A stretch of DNA of 64,000 nucleotides from Amyelois transitella (taxonomy: Eukaryota > Arthropoda > Insecta > Lepidoptera > Pyralidae). A model generated the notes under the pieces. That model saw only the letters and a list, made by a program, of their open reading frames with translations, ran no database searches and had not been told where the DNA came from. A program made the translations under genes and the position numbers. Below, piece after piece: positions 11,601 to 21,808 of the stretch (position 1 is the stretch's first letter; each line of letters opens with the position of its first letter). The stretch lies in NCBI RefSeq assembly GCF_032362555.1, contig NC_083525.1, positions 2,837,501 through 2,901,500 on the forward strand, in the 5' to 3' direction.

Positions 11601-12743
11601 ATTAACGAATTTCAGGTTGAAAAAAGTATACCTTTATTACCTGCTACCTGCCAAAGCAACCACTGCCTGAGTACCATAGGTGGGGATCGTTCCTACCTGT
11701 ACTAGAGGCATATTTACAGAAACTTTCAGCTTTTACAAAATAAGGTATGTCTGGCGTTCACGGGCTCTTGGGCTAATAAGACATATCCGAAATCATAGAA
11801 GAGTTCTTTTATTTCGGATAACCAAAGATAAAAGGAGTAGATAATACATATGTAGATATGCCTCCTCTCTATAATGCAAAAAGTTTAGTCTTTGCCTGCC
11901 CCTCTTAAATAGAGAGGTGATGGTGATGTGATGTGTGCTCAAACTAATGTACCATATTGTTTTTGGGTTTTTTTGCCTTTACTGTCGAATTGAGCAGTGT
12001 TTTTAATAAAATCTTTTTCTATTACTAGTTGGGTCGCGCTCGTCTTCTGATCAGCCATTTGAGCTCCGAAAGAGCCATAGTCATTGGACCTATGGTAGCT
12101 GAATTGAGAAAGTTTTCCTCCTGCCTCAGACTGACCAAAGCTACGTATTCACCGTTAGGAATTTGTACTCTGGCAAGACCAGTTTGCGTTTCAGTAAGAT
12201 CACTTTTATACGTCACGCCTTTTGGATAATGAGTTCTTACTGAGTTATTTAAAATAAAGCCTTAAAAATTGTACCAACCATGGAAATGTTACCAACCTGT
12301 GAAAAGCACTCACTTTGGATAATATGTCCTTCGAATTTTTCGATAAACTTCCGTCCCTTTCTGATTAGTGTTTTTAAGCGGAACGAGAAAAAAATCTGTG
12401 TCTCTTTAATTGGTCTAATTTGAAACACTCAGATAAAAAGTTAAATGGCATTTTGAATAATTTTTTCATTGTGATATGTTTTGTTATCAGGTTGGTTTTA
12501 TTTCCATGTAAGTATAAACTCCCCGTCCCTTTTTATTTAAAATAACTCAAAGTAAACATTTTTAATCAGTGTAATTTCTGTAAAAATTTACAAATATTAA
12601 CCCTCGTTGTAAAACTATTCATTCCCAAAGATAAATAAAAAAAAATGTTTAACTAAAGTTCTATTTCTTTTCAGGTCATAGGTTCTGTTATAACTTATTT
12701 AGTCATACTTATTCAGTTCAACACCGATATTCGCAAGAAATAA
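5641..12743 (+). CDS. Gustatory receptor GrB, complete, nine coding exons (433 aa)
   Basis: Exons: 5641-5821, 6408-6598, 7022-7166, 7528-7683, 8120-8233, 8953-9135, 9367-9464, 12029-12193 and 12675-12743. All introns are GT-AG and the phases sum to 434 codons including stop. The protein is a seven-transmembrane insect gustatory receptor, a chemosensory cation channel. Hydrophobic helices are obvious (e.g. VVMLIILILAIMLSA in exon 3, FGGIVLMVLATNLIQLVI in exon 6). Exon 7 has LLLTEPCHWTQQE, the usual Cys-containing loop before the last helix pair, and the last exon has TYLVILIQF, the family signature. The ATG follows a TTTCAG acceptor at 5635, so a non-coding 5' exon may exist. Intron 4 holds a solo LTR. 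Intron 7 holds the fold-back element with its nested hAT. Ligand and subfamily cannot be told from sequence. Confidence 0.92.
6645..6740 (+). repeat. Short repeat fragment in GrB intron 2
   Basis: The segment around CATCTTTACCTCTCTGGAGA contains a short inverted motif (CCTCTCTGGAGAGG). It reads like a dispersed MITE remnant; a related CTCTCTAGA motif forms the hairpin at 8638. Confidence 0.35.
6790..6897 (+). repeat. SINE-A, diverged 3' fragment in GrB intron 2
   Basis: TAGGCGATAGGCTAGC followed by GGCTGTTGGCTCTGTCTATC matches the SINE-A 3' half with many changes. Confidence 0.65.
7751..8005 (+). mobile_element. Probable solo LTR (255 bp) in GrB intron 4
   Basis: The unit starts TGTAGCGGGAGCGATGAT and ends GATGTCGCCACA, so it has TG...CA ends. 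It contains a TATA-like GTATATATAGCTCC and is flanked by the same 4 bp, GCTA, on both sides (7747-7750 and 8006-8009). A shorter relative lies at 19954-20102. No internal coding region is present, so it is read as a solo LTR of an LTR retrotransposon. A TG/CA-ended MITE is the alternative. Confidence 0.6.
8638..8698. repeat. Inverted repeat, 17 bp arms
   Basis: CTTTCTAGAGAGGTGAG at 8638-8654 is perfectly complementary to CTCACCTCTCTAGAAAG at 8682-8698, with a 27 bp loop. It lies in GrB intron 5. Confidence 0.8.
9703..11770. mobile_element. Fold-back DNA element with ~472 bp terminal inverted repeats, in GrB intron 7
   Basis: The left arm (9703-10174) and right arm (11299-11770) are nearly perfect reverse complements. 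Both begin at their outer ends with CAAGAGCCCGTGAACGCCAG. Each arm contains the motif GCCAGAC five times. The loop between the arms was about 90 bp before a hAT element (10226-11252) inserted into it. I see no coding sequence of its own, so it is non-autonomous. No clear target-site duplication is visible at its outer ends. The high arm identity suggests a recent origin or conversion between arms. The family is unknown to me. Confidence 0.85.
10226..11252 (-). mobile_element. hAT-superfamily transposon, internally decayed, nested in the fold-back element
   Basis: The ends are TAGGGATG and CATCCCTA, flanked by a perfect 8 bp target duplication, GTTTATTT (10218-10225 and 11253-11260), the hallmark length of hAT insertions. 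On the - strand, about 10463-10600 reads VASSVPCERLFSVAGNIAND followed by ERNRLDPGRLNRLLFLK, the C-terminal hAT dimerisation region. Just upstream on that strand are DELKHYLSQAVVDLKYDP and HYWHELKNH, again typical of hAT transposases. Stop codons interrupt the frame (for example after NALAQET), and only ~1 kb of the expected 2.5-4 kb remains, so the copy is a dead internal-deletion derivative. Confidence 0.88.
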
Positions 12744-13795
12744 GCTAAGTACTTTATTGCAATTGACGGCAAATAAATACCATATTAAATAAAAAATAAA
12801 ATATTTTTATAATAATGTAATTTTATGGAATTGTGACCTCTTCCAGGCGACATTTTCGTTTTTTCTTTTATTACTTTTCAGTCATTATTTATATTATTTT
12901 ATAGTCGTTCATATCATATTTAAATAATGAGAACATTATATCTAATTTATCTAAATAATACACATCTACATCCCAAAATTTTGTTTATTCATTATTTGGA
13001 GATAGGCAACTGCTTACAGTTTCAACCTCAATATGTTGGTCTTCTTCCTGTTTTCTGGTTTTTTTACTCAGCAGTTAACTGCTGTGTGATGTGAACACTA
13101 CAAAATAATTAAGAAATTTTTCCCTTAATAGTAGTTCTACCGAGTAGTCCATACAACTGGGATTGTTCTTCCCAATAGACTTACCAATTTCGCTTGTGTT
13201 GCTTTTATTTCTCAATTCTTTTACTATAACAAAATTAACAAAACACAGATGTAGTGGGTATTAATAGACACATAAGTAGTTTATTTATTATACATTTTTC
13301 TGTCAGGTATGCTGCCCGCACGCTTTCTGTTTTACCTTTCACTACTACCCAAAGGTTGGCTGGAAGGGATTGCTTAGCCATATGTCAGCCTATGGTCAAC
13401 ATATTCTTTATGTTTGTATTTTTTGTAGGCAATAAAGACAATTTGTATTGTATTGTATTTAAAAAGAAAAAAATACATAATTTTATTTAGATATAAAGAA
13501 ACGCTTTCTTTTATTAATTTGATATTCTGTCAATGTTAAGTCAAGTATGTACGAGTAACTCTTTGCACAATAGTTTTACTGCAGAACTAATGATATGTAA
13601 GCAAATAGTACAGCTAGACAAGTAATTACGAATTATAAGATACATACAAATGTAGCATGAAAAAATATTAAATAACTTGCGCTTGCGTGACACGTAATCA
13701 TTTTAAATGGTTGTGAGTTACTTTTATCTAATTTAATAATATAGTAGAACACCTATATAAAGAACACCTGAAATGCTTAAAGCATACATCACAAA
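12744..13795. other. Intergenic sequence with a retroposon tail
   Basis: At about 13254-13465 a segment (ACTACCCAAAGGTTGGCTGG, ending GCAATAAAGACAATTTGTAT and a TTGTA run) looks like the 3' end of a non-LTR retroposon. The rest shows nothing beyond AT-rich sequence. Confidence 0.45.
13754..13762 (+). promoter_or_regulatory. TATA box of the Tyr/Asn-rich secreted protein gene
   Basis: TATATAAAG lies 34 bp upstream of the ATG at 13796. A start site about 30 bp downstream would leave a very short leader. Confidence 0.6.
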
Positions 13796-15392
13796 ATGTA
13801 CAGCATTAGAGTCAGCACTGTTTTGCTCCTTGGAGTTTTTGGTAAGTGTTGTACTTATTTATCATAGAAACTGGAAAATTAAATAAATAAGTATATAAAG
13901 TTATTAGACATTTATAAAGTTCAAAGCTGTCATATAAATGTGAGAATCTAGGATTCGACTTAATTGTAAAGTAAGAATTGAATTGATTTCTTGCGACGTC
14001 GCATTCATCAGAACTTACCCCTCCCATAACTCATATTATTCTGATTTGTTAATGTACTTACTTATTTTATTATTATTTTTAATCCTACTACTATTATAAA
14101 GGCGAAAGTTTGTATGGATGTATGGATGTTTGTTACTCTTTCACGCAAAAACTACTGAACCGATTACCATGAAATTTGGTATGTAGGTAGCTGAAGACCC
14201 AGAATAACACATAGGCTACTTTTTATCCCAGAGTTCCCGCGGGATTGATAGGGTTTCCATGCGGACGAAGTCGCGGGCGGCCTCTAGGTATGACATAATA
14301 CTTTTGTTTATAGTTATTATAGACGGTTCATATTTTGATGGCGCAAACAATAACTTTAACAAAAGTGTAAATATTGGTCATCATACAAATTTTTTCTTTT
14401 AATCTAATCTAATTAATATTCTAGCCATCCAACTGGCCACTTGCCATCGGATTGCAAGATCACCCGACAAAATGGAAATCGAGACCCCGGACTACTCTTC
14501 AAACAGAGGCAACAGAACTGAGGAGTTCAACGACAAGCGGGATGAGGAGGAGCAGTACTGGGAAGGAGAGAGAGAGAAATATAAGGACAAGGAGGAAGAA
14601 AGATATGAAAACGCTGGAGAAAATCGGTAGGTAATTGGTTTTTCAAAGACAATAAATAGTCGCGCCATTTAGATTTATATTTTTTTTTGTAAAGTAGGTA
14701 CTTACTATTTAAATTTAATTGTCATTGAGAACACGATCCTCATAATCTTAATCAAAGCCAGGCTTTGATCCCCAACATGAGCTGCTCGGCCCAATGCTAG
14801 AATGGTTATGACGAATCAAACACAAAATAACATTTGAATTAAATAAAGTGATATTATCGGTATAGAAGTAGGTATATTAAACAAAAAAGACAAATTTCAG
14901 CTTCCTACACCCAGAAATTTTAGCTATAATGTATATAGGTGAACTAATAACTAAAATAGTACGAGATAGAGATGGAGTTGAAAGTAGTATAAGATTTATA
15001 AGTAGATAAAAAATTAAGATGGTTTGAATTGATAATTAGGCATTAACTGTTTTTGCAGAGAACAAAACAGAGAGGAAGCCCATGACAGATACGACAGTGA
15101 GACAGAACACTACGAACAACAACAAGATGCTTACAACAACGAAATGAAAGAGTCTTACAACAACAACGCCGACAACATGCACTCACACCACGAAGCAAAC
15201 GAGGAACATTACAACAATCAACCGGACAGGACTGATTTTGAGAATAATGATGATGCTGATGATATGCAAAATGATCTTAATGATAAAGGAGATAGATATG
15301 GCGATAAGGGAGCTGAATATGCTAATGACAGAAAAGATCAAGCGGATAATTACGAAATGAAAGGACCATCATTCAACTATGATAGAGATTAA
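13796..15392 (+). CDS. Secreted acidic Tyr/Asn-rich protein of unknown family (193 aa, three exons)
   Basis: Exons 13796-13841, 14425-14626 and 15059-15392 are joined by GT-AG introns and give 194 codons including stop. Exon 1 plus the first residues of exon 2 encode a signal peptide (MYSIRVSTVLLLGVFAIQLA). The mature part is extremely hydrophilic: Glu/Asp/Lys/Arg-rich in exon 2 (EEEQYWEGEREKYKDKEEER) and Asn/Asp/Gln-rich in exon 3. Tyrosine is spaced regularly (YEN, YDS, HYEQ, AYNN, SYNN, HYNN, EYAN). There is only one cysteine and no recognisable domain, so the mature protein is probably disordered. Tyr-rich disordered secreted proteins occur in insect cuticle, silk and glue, but nothing here identifies a role. 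A TATA box and AATAAA (15453-15458) fit a strongly transcribed gene. Confidence 0.8.
14088..14288 (+). mobile_element. Helitron-like short repeat in intron 1 of the 13796 gene
   Basis: The unit runs from ATTATAAAGGCGAAAGTTTG to GACGAAGTCGCGGGCGGCCT, ending near CTAG. It contains the usual ACTACTGAACCGATTACCAT segment. Relatives are at 26832-27102 and 53125-53308. Confidence 0.5.
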
Positions 15393-16231
15393 GTTACAAT
15401 GGTATAATATTATTAGAACACTATTATGGCATGCTATTAAATTGACAATCACAATAAATAAGCATTGTAATTGAAAGTTATGGTTTTAATTAAGTATATA
15501 TACATATATCATCATCAACGTCCTTGCGTCCTTACCTATTTGGACAGGAATCCGGTGTTTTATGACAGATGTTGTTAAGAAAGTGAACCATTACAGGGGA
15601 ACCTAAATATTTTGTCACTTACATTCAACTTTTTTGAAAACCGGCTTACAACTCAATGATGCGGCAAATGTACTTAATGTAGTTTTATCACATGGTAGGT
15701 ATCCCATCTTTATTTCTCGAGATTAATCGTCACAAGACTTTAGCTTCAGCAAGATTACATACTTACCTAATGATGGGATTGAGATTCAAATAACTGACAA
15801 GTAGGTAGCCCATCTCCTAAAAAATCTCTTTAAAATCCTATAGCGTGCTTGACTTAGGTACAACCTGTTCGTTACACATTAGAAAATAATAAACCAATTG
15901 CTTTTATAAGCGTTAGGAAAACTACACAGCATTTACGAAGGTCGTTAGTATCATGGTGGTATCATGACTAAATGGGATATTTTGTTCAATTATGTGAAAA
16001 TCGTATTAAGCCTGTAATCATAGTATTTCGAATAATTGCTTTCCGCATATGTACAAATTATCTAAATTATCGTAGCAAACATTATCGCACATAACATTAG
16101 GTATTCTTTATTCCTATTCTGAAATAAATATTTAATAGTGAGTTTTTAATTATTCTTAGAAGACCCTAGCTTTGAAGTCAACAGCATAGTATGCATGTTA
16201 CTTCAAAGGGAAGCAGTTCCTTCCCATGGTG
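15393..16231. other. Intergenic sequence
   Basis: It contains the 3' UTR and polyadenylation signal (15453) of the preceding gene and a diverged - strand SINE-A fragment at about 15770-15840 (GATTGAGATTCAAATA). Nothing else is recognisable. Confidence 0.5.
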
Positions 16232-16487
16232 GCCTCTGTGGCGTAGCGCGTAGGTAGTGCACTTGTCTGTGACACCGAAGGTCCCGGGTTCGATACATGA
16301 CCAGAGTATGATGAGAAACAAACTTTTTCTCTTTGTCCTGAGTCTTGGATGTTTATTTATTTTAGTATTTTAAATAAAGTATCGTTAGGTTAAAACCTCG
16401 TAACACAAGTCTCGAACTTAATTCGAGGCTAACTCAATCTGTGTAATTTGTCCTGTATATTTTTATTATTTATTTATTTATAAAGAT
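16232..16487 (+). repeat. SINE-B, tRNA-derived, complete copy
   Basis: The head GGCCTCTGTGGCGTAGCGCG followed by CCGGGTTCGATACATGACC has pol III A- and B-box character (B-box-like GGTTCGATAC). The body includes ACACAAGTCTCGAACTTAAT, and the end is an ATTTATTTATTTA tail. A second copy is at 19216-19459 on the other strand. Confidence 0.8.
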
Positions 16488-16641
16488 TTTATAAGTCAAA
16501 CAATTTAAATGTGTACCGAGGAACGAGTATACCTGTACCTTACGATAGTTTAAATTGTTTACAACTCCTGCGCATAATCAATCATTGCGCTAATAAAAGC
16601 GACTTCATTACTGTCGTCCGTCACTACCAGAACAGCATACA

Positions 16642-18504
16642 ATGTCAAGAGCTATATCCATTGCGGCCCTAGTGGCATTGACATTTTCTCTGATTACCTC
16701 AGCGGCCGTGGACCAAAATGAGGGGAATAAAATGGATTCAGCTTCAAGCAAAGACGGTGAAGATACAGCAATGGTATTGATGAAAGCGATGACGGAGTGC
16801 AATGAAACGTATCCGATTGATAATTGTAAGATTTCTTAATTTTTTAAAAATTAGAACACATTTGAAGTTAATCGTATAGTCACCAGCCTTCGAGTCCACG
16901 TTCAGCTGTATGACATTCAAATAGTAACAGGTTGCAACTCTGTTCGCCTACATGAGGAATCCCAAGTTTATTGGGCTTTCCCTTAGTCGCCTATTCAAAG
17001 ATGCTTAAATGAGTTTCTTTTGTGTGTTTAGATATAATGTATCAAATAAAATATGCAGGATGAACTATTAAGTTAAGTAAGAATTTTGTTTCCTTTTTTT
17101 TTGTCTTAATTAGTAAGTTTCCAAAAAAAAAAAACAATACATTTTTATAAGTACTTTTTCTACAGCATACATACAATCTCTGAATGAAAGTGGCAGCTTC
17201 CCGGACGAAACTGAACGAACGCCTAAGGTTAGTTGTGTAGCTTTATTTAAAAGATACAGAAAGTGAGAAGAGTTTTCATAATATCCTCCTAGCGTCAGCA
17301 TACAAATTGGTATGCACTTTGAACTGAACTATGTATAAGAATAATTTGTCGTCGGACGCAGTTGCAAAACTGTCAAATAAACCTCAGAATTGAGAATGAA
17401 TGAGCAACCAGTGTTTTTTGTTTGAAACGACTTAAATACTCTTACTTGCTTTTGTGCAGGATTCGCTCTTGGGAATTTCTATAAAAAATATCCTACTCAA
17501 TGTTTTGTCTATTACAAATACCATCAAATAAACATAAATCGGTCCAATTATTTTTGAGAAACCAAATAAGTAAAACTTACCATTTTTTTTACATTATTAT
17601 TATGGATATCCATTTTTTTTGCATTTTGTTATTTTTCATTAATTCTGATCATCAGTGCTACGTCCGCTGTGTGATGGAGAAAGTGGGAGCAGCAACTGAA
17701 GAAGGGGTGTACGACCCCACCCGGGTGATGTCATTTATGGAGCTGTTCAGGATGAACCAACAGGATAAGAGCGGCTTTAAGGATATAGCTGAGCAGTGCA
17801 ATGATAGAAGTAAGTCAGCTCTTGTTCACTGTGTAGGGTGCCTGACTAAGTTATCATCTTTTCGCATTACGACAATATATGCGAGATTATGTACAAAAAG
17901 ATGAATGTGATTACGTTATTAAACTTTATGGATCCCAATATGTCGCAAACCAGATTTTAGGCAATTAAATTAAGTATTACATAATTAAATTGCCTTAAAT
18001 CAGGTGTGGGACATATTTATTAAGAATACATATCAAAGTCAAGAAATCTTTTGTGTGGTTCCCGACACAAATAGAAAAAAGAATAAGACCACTCCATCAC
18101 TTTCCCATGGATGTCGTAAAAAGCAACTATAAGATAGGCTTATAAACTTGGGATTCCTCTTTTAGGCGACGCGCTAGCAACATGTCGCTTTATATGAATC
18201 TCAATTCTATCAGTAAGCCAAACAGCTGAACGTGGCCTATCAGTATTTTCAAGACTGTTGGCTCTGTCTACCCTGCAAGGAATATAGACGTAATTATATG
18301 TATGTATGTGTAAGAAACCTTTTTCGTAAAGAAATCATCTTACCAAATGAAATTTTGCGGTAAATTGGGAATAAAACAATACGAGTAAGTAACTTATTTG
18401 AGTAATTGTTAATTATTTTTACAGAGGAAACGTGCAAATGCGACAGAGCTTACCAGTACATGAAATGTATAGCGCAAAATCAAATTAAGAAGTATGGGGC
18501 TTAA
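16642..18504 (+). CDS. Odorant-binding protein (159 aa, four exons)
   Basis: Exons 16642-16825, 17166-17227, 17656-17809 and 18425-18504 sum to 160 codons including stop. A signal peptide (MSRAISIAALVALTFSLITS, then AA) leads into a mature protein of about 138 aa. The six conserved cysteines follow C-x29-C-x3-C-x42-C-x8-C-x8-C (CYVRC gives C2/C3; CDRAYQYMKC gives C5/C6), diagnostic of the insect PBP/GOBP family. One additional cysteine sits two residues before C5 (TCKC). Such proteins carry hydrophobic ligands through sensillar lymph or other fluids. Exon 2 encodes an unusually long C1-C2 insert (NESGSFPDETERTPK). The gene lies between two receptor genes and two PEBP genes. TAATAAAAG near 16591 is a TATA-like element. 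Which tissue expresses it cannot be told. Confidence 0.93.
16888..17010 (-). repeat. SINE-A, diverged copy in OBP intron 1
   Basis: GTCCACGTTCAGCTGTATGA and AGGAATCCCAAGTTTATTGG match SINE-A on the - strand with many changes. Confidence 0.65.
18052..18309 (+). repeat. SINE-A, full-length copy in OBP intron 3
   Basis: The head TGTGTGGTTCCCGACACAAA runs through CCATGGATGTCGTAAAAAGC and GCTCTGTCTACCCTGC to an ATGTATGTATG tail. Confidence 0.88.
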
Positions 18505-18699
18505 AATGGAAGATCTTCAAAATAATAGTGACTAAATAAACGACGTCTGCGCAACGCAAGAACTATTTATACTTAGTATATTTTAAATAAATACAGAGAT
18601 GTAAACCATCTAAGTATACTGGCTGTAAATCTTTTAGGATATGTTTTAAATAATATATAAAAACACTTTTCTGAGTTATGTACATTAGTTTGAGTGCTA

Positions 18700-18925
18700 A
18701 CCGATTCTCTTGCGGTTAGGGGAAAACATCGTGGGTAAACATGCACAATCAATCATCTGGACGTGTAACAATGATACAATATCAGTTAGGTTCCCGAGCA
18801 AAAAGTTGGAAAAATCAGATGGAATGGTAGTCGCTTTGTCACAAACCAATTCAGGATAATGGCCAAAGGAGTATCCCGGGCTCCTCTCCAAGGAAGGTAA
18901 GGACATAACCGGGACTAACGCAAGG
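18700..18925 (+). repeat. Fragment of a dispersed repeat downstream of the OBP
   Basis: The segment holds GGGGAAAACATCGTGGGTAA, resembling the body of SINE-C (50935-51157), and ACATAACCGGGACTAACG, which also occurs near 8660. Confidence 0.45.
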
Positions 18926-18972
18926 AAGAAAAAGAGGTATGAAACAAATAACCGAATTTTTCATTCACATCT

Positions 18973-20984
18973 TTATTCCTCATAATTTTGAGTCTGATAA
19001 AAATTCCCAGCGATGGGATCGCCCAGTTTATATTTCGCACCGAAAACGTCTGGAGAAAAGTTGACTCGACCCTCGAACGTGGCACTGGAATATAAAATTA
19101 AGAGAAAGCTTGAAAAAATATTAATAAAAAAAGTGTAGGTTAGTTACCTGATATGAAATGAATGCGTTTGTTCGTTATTTCTTCCCTGGGTAACGCAGTT
19201 GATCACGACCCAGGGTAAATAATAACGAATTAATATAAACGGTACAAATTACACCGATTAAGTTGGCCTCGAAGTATATTCGAAACTTGTGTTACGAGAT
19301 ACTAACTCAACGATACTTTATTTTATATTAAATACTTATGAACACTAAACATCCAAGACCCAAGCCAATCAAAGAAAGTTCGTTTCTTATCATGCCCTGG
19401 CCGAAATTCCAACCCAGGACCAACTGTGACACAGACAAGAGCGCTGCGCCATAAAGGCCGTAGATGATGATATGTAGGTAGATGATGATTAGTTATGAAA
19501 TGGCAGAAACACGTCCAGAGATCCATAGAGTCATCTAGATATAGGCAATAATGAATAATTATTACTTAGGCGTAGAATCTTCTATCGTCAATTTCCCCGC
19601 CTGTCGATACACTAAAAAGACATATCGATGTAAGCCGGTGCCGGGCCCAGGGTGCGAGTTGAGGATGTCCACCAGGGTGTCTCCGCTGTTGACGTCATCT
19701 TGTTGAGCGTTCGTCACCAACCAATGGAGGAATGAGCGGCCGCTAGGATCAGCCCGGGAGGGCGCATCGGCATCTGTAAATTTTTCGTAAGCAATTCTTT
19801 ATAAAATATAGGGAATCATGCAATTCCCAAATAAAAACTTCCACATGTTATTAGCGAATTGAGTTCATGAAACTGAAAAGCTTTCCAAAGAACACCTCTT
19901 ACATCCCTTCATACAAAGTGAGCGATCAGGTAATGGAGTAATTTTATGGGGAGTGTAGCGGGAGCGATGATCATGTGGAGGTTGTATATATAGCTCCAAT
20001 CCCTGAAATCTTTGCTTGCGCGATTTAGGTTTTTCGCTGTTTTCGACTGATAGCGTCGCGTGATGTTATTTTTGTGACTTGTGGCGTATAGATTTCGCCA
20101 CAGTGAGTTCCAAATTAAAGGTAAGATTGTGATTTGACAAAAAAGAAATCATACAAATAAGTTTAAATTTATCTTCCTATCTACACTTACCGCACATTAT
20201 GATGGTATAACACACCCCTTCTTCTGCCCCCCAGTTCATCAGAGGAAGTCCTTCTACCTCTTCTATGGTCAGTTCATTGCCTTCTAATACGTCTACTCCA
20301 CTTGGAAAACTAACCTTTAAAAAAGTAAATTAATTGAGAATGCAAACTTTACTAGTTTAGGTACCTACTGCTATTTGGCGCTGTGTGATTCTGGGGGAAT
20401 AAACTTTGTCAGATTTACCAAATCTCATAACACTAAGTCTATAAAATACTCAAATGTATGCTGATATTGACATTTGAAGAAAATTGTAAAGAATGCAGTT
20501 AAAACATCAAGGTTCAATAATAGATTTTGAAGTCATCGTTCATCGTTCTCCTAACGTTTATCTTGGACCGCTATGACCGCCTTTGACCATGACTCTGTAG
20601 TGATAGGTAATTCAGGTAACTGAGACACAAAGGGACAGTTAGACCTCAGAGACCTTGCTTTTAAGGGAATCTAACTCAAATTGGTTCACAGTTCTTGTAC
20701 TAGGTGAAAATTCTATACTTACCCCCTTAACGCACCCACAGAGTGAATCTAAAAGTATAAAGTGGTCTATTCTAAAGATACGAGAACCACACGGCACCCA
20801 ACAGCATTATTTTAACACTTAGGTTACATTAAAGTGAGTAAATACTTACAGCGAGGAGCGACGCCGGTGGATGCGACAGAATATCAGGCACAAGCTCATG
20901 AACTAAAAAAGACTCCAAACTCTTTTCTGATCCAGCTTGAGATCCACAAACGGAAACCAATAAAAAAATTCCTAATAGAAACAT
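18973..20984 (-). CDS. Phosphatidylethanolamine-binding protein PEBP-1, secreted (192 aa, four exons)
   Basis: Exons on the - strand: 20850-20984, 20191-20314, 19566-19773 and 18973-19084; they sum to 193 codons. The signal peptide is MFLLGIFLLVSVCGSQA. An in-frame ATG at 21017 would add 11 residues, but the TATA box at 21047-21054 puts transcription start almost on it, so 20984 is preferred. The PEBP signature DADAPSRADPSGRSFLHWLV (DPDxPxR-type loop plus HWLV) and [12 protein letters not shown] (GxHRY) form the anion/phospholipid pocket. The C-terminus [16 protein letters not shown] is also typical. Secreted PEBPs resemble the OV-16/A5 group; the role in insects is unclear. Exon 3 corresponds to exons 3 and 4 of PEBP-2. 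The stop codon lies inside an AATAAA. Confidence 0.94.
19216..19459 (-). repeat. SINE-B, tRNA-derived copy in the last PEBP-1 intron
   Basis: On the - strand it reads CGGCCTTTATGGCGCAGCGC at the head and TTGGGTCTTGGATGTTTAGT in the body, matching the copy at 16232. Confidence 0.8.
19954..20102 (+). mobile_element. Shorter relative of the 7751 solo LTR, in PEBP-1 intron 2
   Basis: It starts TGTAGCGGGAGCGATGAT, keeps GTATATATAGCTCCAATCC and ends TTTCGCCACA like the copy at 7751, but is about 149 bp long. No matching 4 bp repeat flanks it. It is an LTR-retrotransposon remnant. Confidence 0.55.
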
Positions 20985-21046
20985 TTTTGACACACCTATA
21001 GGTGATTTCTGTAACATTTTGTATTGTATGACAAAATTTAGATAGG

Positions 21047-21054
21047 TTTATATA
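21047..21054 (-). promoter_or_regulatory. TATA box of PEBP-1
   Basis: TATATAAA on the - strand lies about 65 bp upstream of the preferred ATG (20984) and about 30 bp upstream of the alternative ATG at 21017, which it therefore disfavours. Confidence 0.6.
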
Positions 21055-21535
21055 TAACGCTAAGATTTTATCAGATAAATTATCCGATATTATCTCCCTA
21101 TGTCTTGATTATCTGTAACGTGCTTCAGAGTATAGCATTGTTTGGAAAACCCTTGTCTAAATTTGCACTACGCTTGTAGTGAGATAAATTCTTTGCGAGA
21201 TTAATTTTTAACCACAACTTTTTTTGTAGAATTTAGCGGTGACGTGACGAACTTGCAAATACAGTCCCATTTGAATAAAGAAATCAATACCCCTTGGGCT
21301 TTGGTTATGGATTCTGATTAAAAATTGGAAGTTATAAAGTAACACAACCAGTACAATAAAGACAGACGTACATATCTATCTAAAATAAATCGTATATAAA
21401 AATAAATGTTCATGATCCTATTGAAGTTTAAATTTGTCAAGCACAAATAAGATTTACACTAACAGGTTCCGTATCTTCTACTTGAGTTGGTGAAAAGTTG
21501 TTCCACTTTCCAAAAACTAAACACTAGTATACCAT

Positions 21536-21777
21536 ATGGTTCCGGGCACTAATAAAAAAAAAGAATAGAACCACTTCATTCCCGTGGATGTCGTAAAAGG
21601 CGACTAAGGGATAGGCTTATAAACTTGGGTTAATTCTTTTGGGTGATGGGCTGGTAACCTGTTAATATTTGAATTCCATCATTAAACTAAATAGCTGAAC
21701 GTGGCCTATCGGTCTTTTCAAGACTGTTGGTTCTGTCTACCCCACAAAGGTTATAGACCGAAGTATATGTATGAATG
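21536..21777 (+). repeat. SINE-A copy
   Basis: The unit runs from TGGTTCCGGGCACTAATAAA to ATAGACCGAAGTATATGTAT. It is full length with moderate divergence. Confidence 0.85.
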
Positions 21778-21808
21778 TACCTATTAACTTAGTGTCAGTG
21801 AAAAACAA

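Noticed and set aside
15144-15392. 82-aa protein starting at an internal ATG
   Set aside because: It is the last part of the three-exon secreted protein starting at 13796; the upstream exons have a signal peptide and compatible phases.
16232-16305. tRNA-like sequence with A/B boxes
   Set aside because: It is the head of a tRNA-derived SINE with a non-tRNA body and ATTT tail. The cloverleaf is imperfect, and a second copy occurs at 19216-19459.
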